A stretch of DNA of 64,000 nucleotides, taken from contig OX246741.1 of NCBI GenBank assembly GCA_945910005.1, forward strand, positions 43,708,670-43,772,669, in the 5' to 3' direction. The DNA comes from Isoperla grammatica (taxonomy: Eukaryota; Arthropoda; Insecta; Plecoptera; Perlodidae). The notes under the pieces are model-generated. The model ran no database searches and was not told the DNA's origin. It worked only from the letters and a program-made list of their open reading frames with translations. The position numbers and the translations under genes are program-made. This document shows, in pieces, positions 25,264 to 50,900 of this stretch; the stretch's first letter is position 1; each line of letters opens with the position of its first letter.

Positions 25264-25327
<64 letters not shown>

Positions 25328-25401
25328 TTATGTACCAATAATTTTAATGCTTTATATAAAAAAGTATTAATTTCATATTTTTTTTATAATAATTATTATT
25401 C

Positions 25402-25452
<51 letters not shown>

Positions 25453-25500
25453 TATTATTATTATTATTTTTTTTTTTGACTTTGTTACTTTTATTACTAT
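25160..25500. repeat. Microsatellite cluster upstream of actin
   Basis: Contains (TA)n near 25172-25190, a longer (TA)n at about 25266-25320 and (AAT)n at about 25407-25450 running into ATT repeats and a T run. It lies 200-500 bp upstream of the actin TATA box. Confidence 0.9.
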
Positions 25501-25683
25501 TATTATAATAATTTAATAATAGTGATAAAAACATCAATCTCTGTCACGTCCATCGTCGCGCTGAGCCTCGCAACAACGTGCAACGTCCACCGAGTGAGGT
25601 AAGGTTATAGAAGGCCTATGGTTCCTGAGCACACACACACACACTCACACACGACTACTAGGTCGGACGACGAGAGCGCTGCG

Positions 25684-25740
25684 TGACGTCACAGACTGGG
25701 GGGTATAAATACGTAATCGCGATGGCGGTGAGTCTCATTA
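25684..25740 (+). promoter_or_regulatory. Actin core promoter: CRE, TATA box and initiator
   Basis: TGACGTCA (a full cAMP-response element) is at 25684-25691, TATAAAT at 25704-25710, and an initiator-like CTCATT with its A at 25737, about 33 bp after the TATA box. That predicts a 5' UTR of about 107 bp without an intron before the ATG at 25844. The site order and spacing are seen directly; the start point itself is inferred. Confidence 0.7.
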
Positions 25741-25828
25741 GTATTGTTGCAGTCGGCCGGTGAAGTAGTCGGAGAGTGAAGTGATACAGTGTGTGAATAG
25801 CGATCTTAGTGCGCCGGTCTTTTACTAG

Positions 25829-40179
<14,351 letters not shown>

Positions 40180-40735
40180 GAAGCCAGGCGACCAATCGCG
40201 TAGGATCGCAGGCATTCAACGAGTCCACATCAGCTCGATTCAACCAGAACATACGTACATTACAACTAAATAGTCACAATATTACTATAAAGCCTTAGGC
40301 ATAGATTAAAGAGAAGTTGTGATGTTTTATACAAGAAGAACTAGTATCAATAGTTATATTTTTGTACAAATTCTAATCTGGTGCATTCCTGTGTTCTTAT
40401 GTGTTTAATGAGGAATTGTGAGATATTTATAAATACAGTAAAAAAAAATTGTTTTCGAAATTAGAAAGGAGAGAATGATAACTGAAATGATGGTTTACCA
40501 TTTAAACCAAATATTAGTTGGAATTGTGTTATGTGTTGTTTTACACCAAGCGAAGAATCTGTATTTGACTGAAGGGAGGGAAAAAGTTTAGACACTTTTG
40601 AAATTTGATTAGGATGTAAGTTTATACTATTTAACTTATTATCAACATTGTAATATTTAATTTTGTTGTTTATCATTGCTGTAATGCAGTTTTGCTAAGA
40701 AATAAAGTTTGTGGTTACCACACATTGTTGCACTG
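40180..40735 (+). other. Actin 3' UTR
   Basis: AT-rich, non-coding, contiguous with the stop codon. The first good poly(A) signal is AATAAA at 40701-40706, followed by a GTTTGTGGTT-type GT-rich element, so cleavage is expected near 40720-40735. Confidence 0.65.
40701..40706 (+). terminator. Actin polyadenylation signal
   Basis: Canonical AATAAA followed by a GT-rich stretch; the only clear signal within 600 bp of the stop codon. Confidence 0.7.
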
Positions 40736-42380
40736 ATTTGTATACTCCCCGTAATAACAAAGGAAACGTAAAGCATTTATCTACGTACACACGAGCTTCA
40801 GGATTGTTTTAGTCAAAAACTACTGTACGATGTCAAAATTACTTCCTCTCCATCATTTACACTTCAAAACTAGTGTGACTGAGAACACTCTCTCTGCATA
40901 CACTGGTGCACGATGACATCTTTACCTAGTACGTATTTAAACATTAGGTCCAAAACACATGTAAGCATTCCCATAGCAATTAAAATGTGTTCAGAACTCA
41001 CCACTTCAAGAAAAAACCTTAACTGAATTGTGATAAACTTCAATGTACTTTTGGAAGTTAACTTTCAAAGTAACAAGTAAACAAATCTGAACTGTATTTC
41101 GAAAGATGTGCTTGGAACAGGCTTGGTCTGTGTTAGGCTGCACATTTCCCAAATAGCTTCTTAAATTCACTACAGTATAGAAGTGTGGTGACTTTGCACC
41201 TTTGATCAATGAAAACATTATGGAGCTAGTATGGAATTATTATATACAACAACTTTTATCCATCCGATTTCAGAAGAAACTAATCATAAGATCACCTACA
41301 GGCTGCATCTACCTGTTTGCGAGCATGCATCTCTTCTACTCGCCATGATCCCCCAATAAAAAAACTATCCAAGGCACTGCATAGCCAGCAAGGTCTCCAG
41401 TATAAAAATGACTAAATGTCCTATGACAAGTCTAGGAAAAGAATTCAGCAGCAGCCGGCTAAATAAAGCACTTGGGTTGAATGTGCAGTGAGTGACAACC
41501 AATAAACACAAGTGAATGTTATTTCTTTGTGTAAGCAACTGCTTGGCTCGGACCTCTCACAACGGCGCTAGCGTAATATCCTTCTTGCAAGGTCTGCTTG
41601 ATTCTGGTGAAGTATTTGATAAGCCGGTAGAGATCTAGATGAGAGCTAGTATACAATACATTGGCTCGTCCAGAAGGCTGTAATGGATGCTATAGAGCTA
41701 GGGACATGACCCACTAAAAGTTGAGCTTTGCCTTCGGAGCCCCCGAGAAGGCTGTGAAACAATGGAACGTTTAGGAGCTACGGACTTGGCGCGCTCTACG
41801 TAGAGCTTAGCTCGCACAGCGCAACTATCAAAGGGTGGTCGCAGACGTTGCCAGTTTGTAGTATTTGGGTTGGGCCTGCATTTATTCCCACATTGGAAAC
41901 AATAATCTTAGCTTTGACGGAATTTGTGTAACATAACAACAATAACCGTTGCAACGCTGGATGTCGATGGCCGTGAAAGCCTGGAACGTGCCTAGCAGGT
42001 CCATCCCTTCGACTCTTTTGTTGCACTGTCTACTGACACGTCCAAATTTCGGCCTCCTATTCACCGTTAGTCTTTACAAAACCCGGGCTGCTGTTGCATT
42101 CTTTTCCTCGACTTTATCAACCATGTAAGAAGTAAGAACTATTGTAAATGATACAAAACAATTGAATGGAGGAAAAACACCTTTAGAAATGTCTCTCACT
42201 TTATTGTTAGTCCATTTGGTTTCATTCTCGAGTTTGAAATTACAAGTTGTTTCCGTATCACAAAGTTTAGAATAATACACACACGTTTGTTCACCATATT
42301 GCTTTTCCTCTATCTATAATCATACAGTTGCAATCGATAAGCTTATTTACATTACTGAAACAAGGATGCTATTGACTGTA
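40736..42380. other. Intergenic region between convergent genes
   Basis: No gene is recognised. Around 41630-41820 there are loosely repeated segments with GAAGGCTGT and GAGCTA. The minus-strand frames near 41.0, 41.9 and 42.2 kb show no known domain. Part of this may belong to a long msl-1 3' UTR; no poly(A) signal could be assigned. Confidence 0.45.
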
Positions 42381-42903
42381 GGGAGTATTCACGTGACGTC
42401 ACAATTCGGCCATTATGGAGATTATGGTGTGTTGACATTTGAGCTGTCAATAAAGAAGACAAATACGTATGCTTAACCAAAAAACAAGAAGTGCAGCACG
42501 TATATCCCCCGACCAAGAGTAAAAAAGATGTATATGCCATGTTGTAAACTATTAAAACAGTAATCAAGACAAAGAGTTTAAGTTGCTATCAAATCAAGTA
42601 CAGTAATACAGTAAAACTTCTTTATAACAAACGTCTTCATAACAAAATGATATTTATAATAAATTATTTTTGAGATCCCAAACGGTTCTTATGCATGTAA
42701 AGGTAGCATCTTTATTCTTTATAACAAAATAATCTGGCCCCCAAGAGTTCGTTACAAACAAGTTTTACTGTAACGGCAAACCACAGTTAGAGAACAATTG
42801 AATTTGCAACAAATGCCATCCGAAACATTTCACCAATGAACTACCAATCACATTACATTGGAGCCTCCAGTATGGCTGCCCTGCACATTACGTGAATACA
42901 CCC
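42381..42903. mobile_element. TIR element with TA flanks, host of a nested MITE
   Basis: The left end GGGAGTATTCACGTGACG and the right end CGTGAATACACCC are inverted repeats extending to about 20 bp with mismatches. TA is present on both sides (42379-42380 and 42904-42905). No transposase. A separate Tigger-like MITE is inserted at 42609-42770. Confidence 0.65.
42609..42770. mobile_element. Tigger/pogo-like MITE nested in another element
   Basis: 162 bp with ends CAGTAAAACTTCTTTATAAC and, inverted, CAGTAAAACTTGTTTGTAAC (17 of 20 match), flanked by TA at 42607-42608 and 42771-42772. The CAGT start and TA target are typical of the Tc1/mariner-pogo group. Confidence 0.75.
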
Positions 42904-44881
42904 TATTGAGAGTATCAAACTAGAAGTTAGATCTAAATTATGGTATACTTTAACATAAAGTACTATTATAATGCTAATGTATGGTTTGTTGATTCATTCA
43001 TTCAGTATTGAACAGATGGAACATTGTTAGCCTACATGAAAATACTGGCCACATTATGTGAAGTTCAAGAACTGGTGAGAATGTCTTTGATTGCACAGAA
43101 ACAGCTTTAGAATTTAGTTTTCTTCAACATCTTCTAGAACCCCTGCTGCACAGATACAATAAGAATTAGCAAAAAATATTAGTTTTCTTAAAACACAAAA
43201 CACGCTCTGGGTAGGCTATTTCTATTAGCCCAGTCATTACGTACTGTGGTAGGAGTCTCCGTAGTCAATTCAAGGTCGAACATTTCCCAAAAAATATTGA
43301 GCTATGGAATATTTACACGTACCGGTACTATACGGTAGGGTAGGCTACATATCGAAATAGGTTTTAAAATGCCCATTAAATTCGGCCCAAAATGACTTGT
43401 TCTAAGGCCACGACGCGAGGTTTGGGCCGGGACTTGCAAATCTTAGTTCCACTCTTCAAGTTGCCCAGCATTTATATGAAATATGTGCATCGCATTTCCC
43501 AATAGGCACAACATTTGCATACCCGCAGATTTAAATGAAGGCAGCCATAACCCTAGAAAAAGGTAAAAGTGACAAGTGTAGGCCTGCGCATTAACATCTT
43601 AGTTATTTGCGCCAAACAGTTTAGGGAGGTAGGATAAACAGAGTAGGAGATAAGGTTACAAGATGAAAAAAAATGGGATTTAGACCAACCATTATGATGA
43701 AAGAAATGGTAGATTTTGAACTTTGTAGGAATCCATCCAAGATAATATATTTACATTTTTTTTCTTTCTTCCATGTCAATACAATTATACACACAATCCA
43801 TTCACAGAATGAATGAACGCAAACGATTTCATTAACGAAACAATTTGCAGTTGTTACAATTCTAAAGTTCACATTGATAAAACCAATGTTGTAGGATGGG
43901 CAAGCTTAGAGTAAATCAATTAAATTGAGGTACGTAATTTAGAGATGCCCCACTTTGGGATGAGATAAAGTAACGGTCAACAGTTTGTTAATTAAAACTG
44001 TGCTGCACAATTCAGTAAGATGTTTAGCTGTATGTTGTTGCATTGTCTTCCATTAAAAAAACGAAAAACCTTGTGAAGCTTACGAGATAAGTTAACTCAC
44101 TATTGTAAAATAATCAGGTGTCTACACTTAAAAAAATAAATGTACCGGTAATGCAATGGAAACCAAACTATTGACATAGTTTGCATGTTCAATTCAACCT
44201 TCAACCAGACATATAATATAATATAATATTAATTGCTTCCCATTAGTGAATCAAGAAAATACGGTATGACAATGTTTTTGAGTACACCAACCAATTCATC
44301 CTACTCCACAACAATATTTACTAGGTAGTACGTTAAAAAATATAGTAATAATCATGACTGACTAGTAGTACATAGTAATTTCATTCCATTAATATAAAAC
44401 CATTTTTTTTTAGGAAGATCAATTTAAATTGAAGTAGCACTCATCCATAATATTTAGAGATAAAGACCCCTCCCTTTTCCCAACACACACAAAAATCATC
44501 ATATGATTAGTAATGCCATACACACAAACTACAGTAAATATTACAGCCAGCTCAAGTGTTTTATAGACTACAAAGTGGAAATTCAGTTTGGAATAACAAA
44601 CACAAATTTAATACTATCACAGTGTGGTAGCCTAGATGTTTGACAACATAACGTAGCTATGTTTTAAAAATAAAGAAAGAGCGGTACCGTACTCGAGTAA
44701 TTAGGGCTCTTACTTTGTAAGGTAATTGTAGTAACTTAAAGGGCACACAGTAATTATTTCATTTTCAATTACCGAGTAGGCGTACTGCATTGGCTGATGT
44801 ACTCACTCATCTCCACTGCAGAATACTATGTAGTATTATTTGTACATTTTGAAATGTGCTTCGTGGTTAAGTAGGATGGAC
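42904..44881. other. Intergenic or msl-1 3' UTR sequence
   Basis: AT-rich sequence downstream of the msl-1 stop codon on the minus strand. The transcript end could not be placed. Contains a tandem ATATAATATA near 44212 and no coding frame with a known domain. Confidence 0.45.
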
Positions 44882-44975
44882 CTATCTTTTCGCGCCGTGC
44901 CGTCTTCGATTCGGTGTCGGAAGAGTGGTCGGGGGTTTGGTGCGTGCCGAGGTTAGCCACGGCAAAGAAAACTCG
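44882..44975 (-). CDS. msl-1: msl-1 coding exon 6 (C-terminus)
   Basis: Completes Ser458 and codes EFSLPWLTSARTKPPTTLPT and a basic end RRRHGAKR, stop TAG. Acceptor TTTATTTGCAG on the minus strand. The LPWL motif matches the end of the PEHE region in the family, which supports this exon despite its small size. Confidence 0.88.
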
Positions 44976-47900
44976 CTGCAAATAAAACAAAAAATCAGTT
45001 AATGAATATATACATCATACAATATAGGCTCACCGCTCACATATAACTAGGGATGACTTCGGGTACCTGAAAACCGGTTAAGACTTTCCAAACCAGTTCA
45101 ATTTTAAATATTTTTCTTAGTACTACAGTCAAACTTCGTTATGACGTTTACCGTTAGGACGTTTTCACGGTTAACACGTCGAATTATGAGTTGTCACGCT
45201 CAAGTTGCATAAGACTAATGTTATTTTTATTCGTTATGACGTTCTCCAATAGCACGTTTTCACGCTTAGGACGCAATGATTTCTTTGTCCCGTGCCGACT
45301 TTATTTGCGTTTACCACGTTTTCGGCAAGCCGTGGTCTTTTAAAAATGACAGCTCGTTATCTACGAGGCCTAGCTGAGACCCTTTTCCCCTCGACGGCGA
45401 CCGCCCATTGTCAGTGGCAGCACAAACCCTGAAGATATCCCCCCCCCCTCTTTTCCAGGCGCCGACATAACAACAATACAACGGCCCGCGGCGGTCTACT
45501 GTGCTCGCTATAAATAGACTACAGTATGCTGACCCACCCCAACCCTCCCGCTACCTGATCTTCGCACGTGCAGTCTGGCCCGAGTTTTGTTCAGACAGCC
45601 GTCAATGTTCTTTGTGTTATTCTACAAGCAGGTCCGTCATTATGGTTAAACGAAAACCCACTCAGTTTTCTTTGACAAGAAAACTGGAAATTATCGACAT
45701 TGTTGATCGCAACCCCAATAAGATGCTGACCGAATTGTCAAAAACATTAGAGATTCCCGCGTCAACACTAAACACCATTATGAAAAATAGAGTAAAGATT
45801 CAACAAACCTGGCTAAAATGGTACGTTATTTTCACGTGATAATCTTGTCAAAATTATCTCTTTCTCTTTTCCGTGGGCGCGCGGGCGCTCTCGCTCTCAT
45901 TTCAAGGTCCTTCCCCTAACCCCCTCCGGCCATCTACAGTGAGCGTAGCAAGGCCGTGACACAGGCCATTGAGATAAAATATAACCCGCTTGACAGGTTT
46001 TTTGGTTTGTCAGTCCACGGTCAGTGAAGAGGGGAGCGGGTGTGTGACTGTCTGGTGTGGTTGGTACAGCCAGACTGACTGACGGCAACGCGCGGGCGCT
46101 TTTGTTGTTATTCAGAAGCGCGCGACGAGTGATTTAAATATTTTAATTGGTATATTAGTATGTACTTTATTATTTACAGTAGCCAGCTTCACAACATAGG
46201 CCTGTAAAATATTAATAACTTTTGATATTGAAGTATTTTTTCATTCTTTTTATACTAGCTAAAACATCAATGTATTTCAAATTAAAGAATATTCAATTCT
46301 GACATGTTTTTATTTATTTTCGTTATGACGTTTTCACATTTACGAAGTTTTTTTTCCTGGCCCTTCAGAAACGTCCTAACGAAGTTTGACTGTATACGTG
46401 TTCATATGGATATATTATCAATATCGATATAAATTATAAAGCTTTGATTTCAATAAGAAAATAATTCTATTATGCATGCTACGGTGAGATACGTCGTCGT
46501 TTACATTATGATATAATTCAGCTTTCAGGTTCGTTTTCATTTAATACCTAATACTACGTACGTATATATGAAATTTCAAAATTTCGACTTGATCAGAATC
46601 TCCGTTTGACTGCCATCCCAAGACATACAAAAAAAAAGAGAAAAGAAAAAGCAAGTGCCCAAAATGTCATGGAAACGCTCACTTAACACATAAAATGAAG
46701 ACTTTTAGAAGGTGTGTGGCTGATAATTCATTAATTACAGGTTATTTCCAGGGTGGATGATTTTTTTGATTTTTATTAAAAAAATCAAAAATCATGATTT
46801 TTTTTATTTAAATCGATTTCTTGATTTGAATCAGATTTTTTTGATTTTTTTTTATTTAAATCAGATTTTAATTGATTTAAATCAACAATAAGAAGTGTTT
46901 CACAAAAGGGATAATCAACTGGTAAATTGCAATTGCCAACAAACAATACTAATTGACAGGAAATAAACAAATAAATTTTCATTTTTCATATAATATGCGA
47001 TCATGGTCTTCGAGGGAAATTGAAAATGAGATATATGCCTAGTTATGCTGGTAAGTTTTCTTTGTTGATTTAAATCAATGATTTTTATTAAAAAAATCAT
47101 TTGATTTAAATCTGATTTAAATCAACGATTGAAATCAATTGATTTAAATCAATTCCACTCTGGTTATTTCTACTGTAGTCTATTAACAGCCCTGATGAAA
47201 TGCTACTGGAATTACAATAGGCTTGGCTTTACAATAGGGCATAATACCTAGAGTGGAAGGCTATAAATCCTACCTAGGTGTAAAGTCCATCATGGGCACA
47301 CCAAACACAGAGAGGGGAAGGCTAATATAAATCATACCTGGGTGCAAAGTCTATCATGGGCACACCAAACACAGAGAGGGGAAGGCTAATATAAATCCTA
47401 CCTAGGTGCAAAGTCCATCATGGGCACACCAAATGCAGAGGGGAAGGCTAATATAAATCATACCTTGGTGCAAAGTCCATCATGGGCACACCAAACGCAG
47501 AGAGGGGAAGGCGTTCCGTGACCTCGACAAACTCGATCTCGTCAGGATCCGGCCATAACGTGTCTTCCACGGGCGATTCATTACCTGCAAGGAAACAGAC
47601 ATTAGTAGACTCGAGACAATAACATAAAGACAGCTTTACCTAGGCTTGAATGGAACCGAGTAGGTCTACCCATACATGTATGTAGGGCCTACTACGATTG
47701 ATTATTGACTCTTAGAGTTTTTGACAACATTTACGCCAACTTTGAGTTTTTTGGGATGAAATGGACATGAAGTTTTACTGCACGTACATTTGGCATTATT
47801 TGTTCCCACTAGGGATGTCATAGGGTGCTCGGGTTACCCAAATCCATTTTTAGGATTCAAATCTTAATCGGGTATGCAATCGGGTTTTTATATTGATTTT

Positions 47901-50900
47901 AATTGACAAGGAACAGTGTATAGTCCTATATTCTTAATTACACATACGTTACCTGTTCTACTAAGTTTCCGTTTTTAATTAATCGGGTTTTAATATTTGT
48001 AAATTTAGAAAAAGGTATGCAGCGATATTTCAGCGACTACTTTCCTTGAAGCTACAGTGAATTCCTGCTTGTGGGCGTGGCGAGCGGCCAGCTGATTATT
48101 ACACGCTGTCATTACTGCGAGCGAGTTCTGGGATGCCATCTACACTAACTACCCTCCCCCCTCTCCCTTCCAGCGCGCAGCGGCCACACAGAGCCCAACC
48201 CACTCAGCGGCCGGCAGCTGACACGGGCTAGAGAACGGCCTTCAACGGCGTGGTTTCGGGTGAGAAAGGGGGGGGGGGTTACCAGGATAAGATAACATAA
48301 TTTAGGCTTTCAGGATTCGGGTAACCCGATTCCTGGAAGGTCTGGAACCGGATCCGAATTTTCCTACCCTGTGACATCCCTAGTTCCCACTAATAAATGA
48401 TGGATATTATTACTAATATTCAATAAATAACTACGACAAGACATGACGGATTATAGCTAGGGTTTGATAGTAATGAAGTACTGTAATTTTATAGTAATCA
48501 TAGGTCTAGAGCCTAGGCCGACTTTCGTATTACTTTTTTAAATACCGCTCGACTTGACATTCAATGTGCTCGCACATCGCTAACCCATAGACATACTAGG
48601 CATAGATCCACATTTTTCAGACACAAAGTAAGTGACTCACCTTCTCTTACTCTTGTAGCTGTACTTGAGCGCCGAGACGATTCTCTCTGCTTAAGTTTTT
48701 CTATTTGCCGTTGCTCGCGTATCCTTTGAACGTCCCACCGTTTTCTTCTCCGCTCATCAATCTCCAGCCTTGAATGCCGTTTATTGAAAACTTCATCATC
48801 TAAATTCTCTGTTCCCTCCATCGTGTAGCAACTATTGTAAGTTTTAACACGCCAGCTAGGGACTGTAACAGTATCAGTCTGGAAAAAAGTAAAATGATTC
48901 ATTATTATCAGGATAAAATACACAAATAGAGATGGACCGATACCGATATTAAGAATTGGCAGATAGGCCTACCCGCCTACCTGTGGTATTGGTAGAATCG
49001 GTATCGGCTCATTTTACCGATACCGATACCAAATCGTCAGTTCTAGCCGTTTGACACAGAATAAAAACTGTGTCTATAGTAGGGACTAGGGCCACATAAA
49101 TTTAGCATTAAAAAATAAAAAGTCAATTTAGTAGCATAATTATTGGAAAATTAGAATTTAACTGTGTTAACACACTGAGCTGACGTTTACAGAAGGAAAT
49201 CCACTACAACAAAATGAGCCATGGAGTCGCCGGAAGTAGAAACACGGAGCAGCAGTCGAAAATGTATCCAAAGTCGATTCTTCGTCGTGCGGTCGGTAAA
49301 GTAGAAAACTGTAAAGAACCCCGCAAAAAAAGAAAACACTGCAGAAAACAGTAAAAACCAAAATTTTTGACATTTAGCGAAATTTCATAATAACTCCGTT
49401 ATTTCGCATTACTTAAATTCGAGGGAAGGCAAAACCCTTCAAAATTGGCCTATTACAGTAACTATGTCTGGCACCTTTTTGCAACATTTCGTATTACAGT
49501 CATTATAACGAAATTTACGCGGCCCTTCCTATTACACCTACATTTTTTCCCTTGATCATTTTATGTATTAAATATTATTTCCGAGTTATTTACCGTCCAT
49601 AAATCAATAGGGGCCTACTGTAGTTTCAGAACATAGTGTGTAGGACATTTTCTAAATAAACAGATATCGGTATCGGTTCATTAAAAATAGAATCAGTATC
49701 GGTATCGACAAATTATGGTATCGGTCAATCTCCATACACAAATAATAATAAATAACCCCCATTTTGCAAGTACCTAGGTAGTTTTACAGGTTGTGGGTCT
49801 TTTAACATTTTGAAAATGTTTGTTTATTCTATGAAATATTCTTGTTTACTAGCGCATTCCCGGCTTACTCGTCACTTGCACTATATCTTCATCACAATAA
49901 CATTATCAAATCGACATTACTTAGTAACTAATTAGTATGTACAGTATTGCTATAGCCTATAGACCTGTCACTATAGGCCTATGATTATGATTTATGAATG
50001 AACAAAAACACATAGATTTTGAAATGTAGAACTTATTCTCTAAGGGATGTAAGAAACTTATTACAAGATAAATGGTCGATATTACCTAATCGTTTTGGCA
50101 TCCTATCCATAATAACAACATGTCTGAAACATATCAACATGGTAACCCCAACGACTATAGGCCCTGTAGTTGTCGGTGATGGTTAAATGGATTTAGTTTG
50201 AACCAACTTACCTCAATAGGTTCATCAGCTTCCGATTCTTCTTTGGTGAGCCAACCAAGTCGTTGGTCTCCTATGGCAGAGTAGTACTGCCTCTCGGTGG
50301 TTCGAATATCTGTCTCCTTCGAGGAATCCTCTGGAAAATAATTAGGCCTATCAGTTATGGATCTAGTACCTTTTATTAATTTAGTTGTATTTAAAATAAA
50401 AATAAAATTTGTATTTCTTGTTTACCCACTCAGTTAGAGGTACTGATTTACAGCTTGGGGTAAGGTAAATTAATACCATTTATTATTAGCTTTGTTATTA
50501 TGGAGGCTCTAAAATCACTGTTTACATAGGCCCAATATATAAATATGACATGTCAATTTTAACAAACAGCAATAGATTATTTTTTAAACAATATTAAATA
50601 CATTTAATATGCTTCACTTCTGAATGAGTGTGGTTCCAAACTAGCCTACTAACAACAAAGCTAACGGTAAACCTATTGTATATGGGTCCTATTTGACATC
50701 CTACTTTCGTAGGCTACGTATATTAAAAAAAATCGAAGACCCTGGTAGGCCTACTCAAGGTCTCAGACCCTGCTTGTATTACAGGAGGCAAACACAGGCT
50801 GGTCTACATGCGAGTAATTTTTGTAGCATAAATTTACTGGATTGCAACGGTATTTTTAATTTCAACTCGCATGTAAACTCGAAGTTACTCGAGAAACGCC

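Noticed and set aside
25235..25265. Hammerhead motif from CGAAACGTCGAAACGTTGAC (minus strand)
   Set aside because: No CTGANGA box or stem II at the right distance; the GAAAC motif alone is not enough.
47448..47463. 16-bp GT...AG segments between msl-1 exon 5 copies as real introns
   Set aside because: Far below the minimum length for spliceosomal introns; a by-product of the 64-bp repeat.
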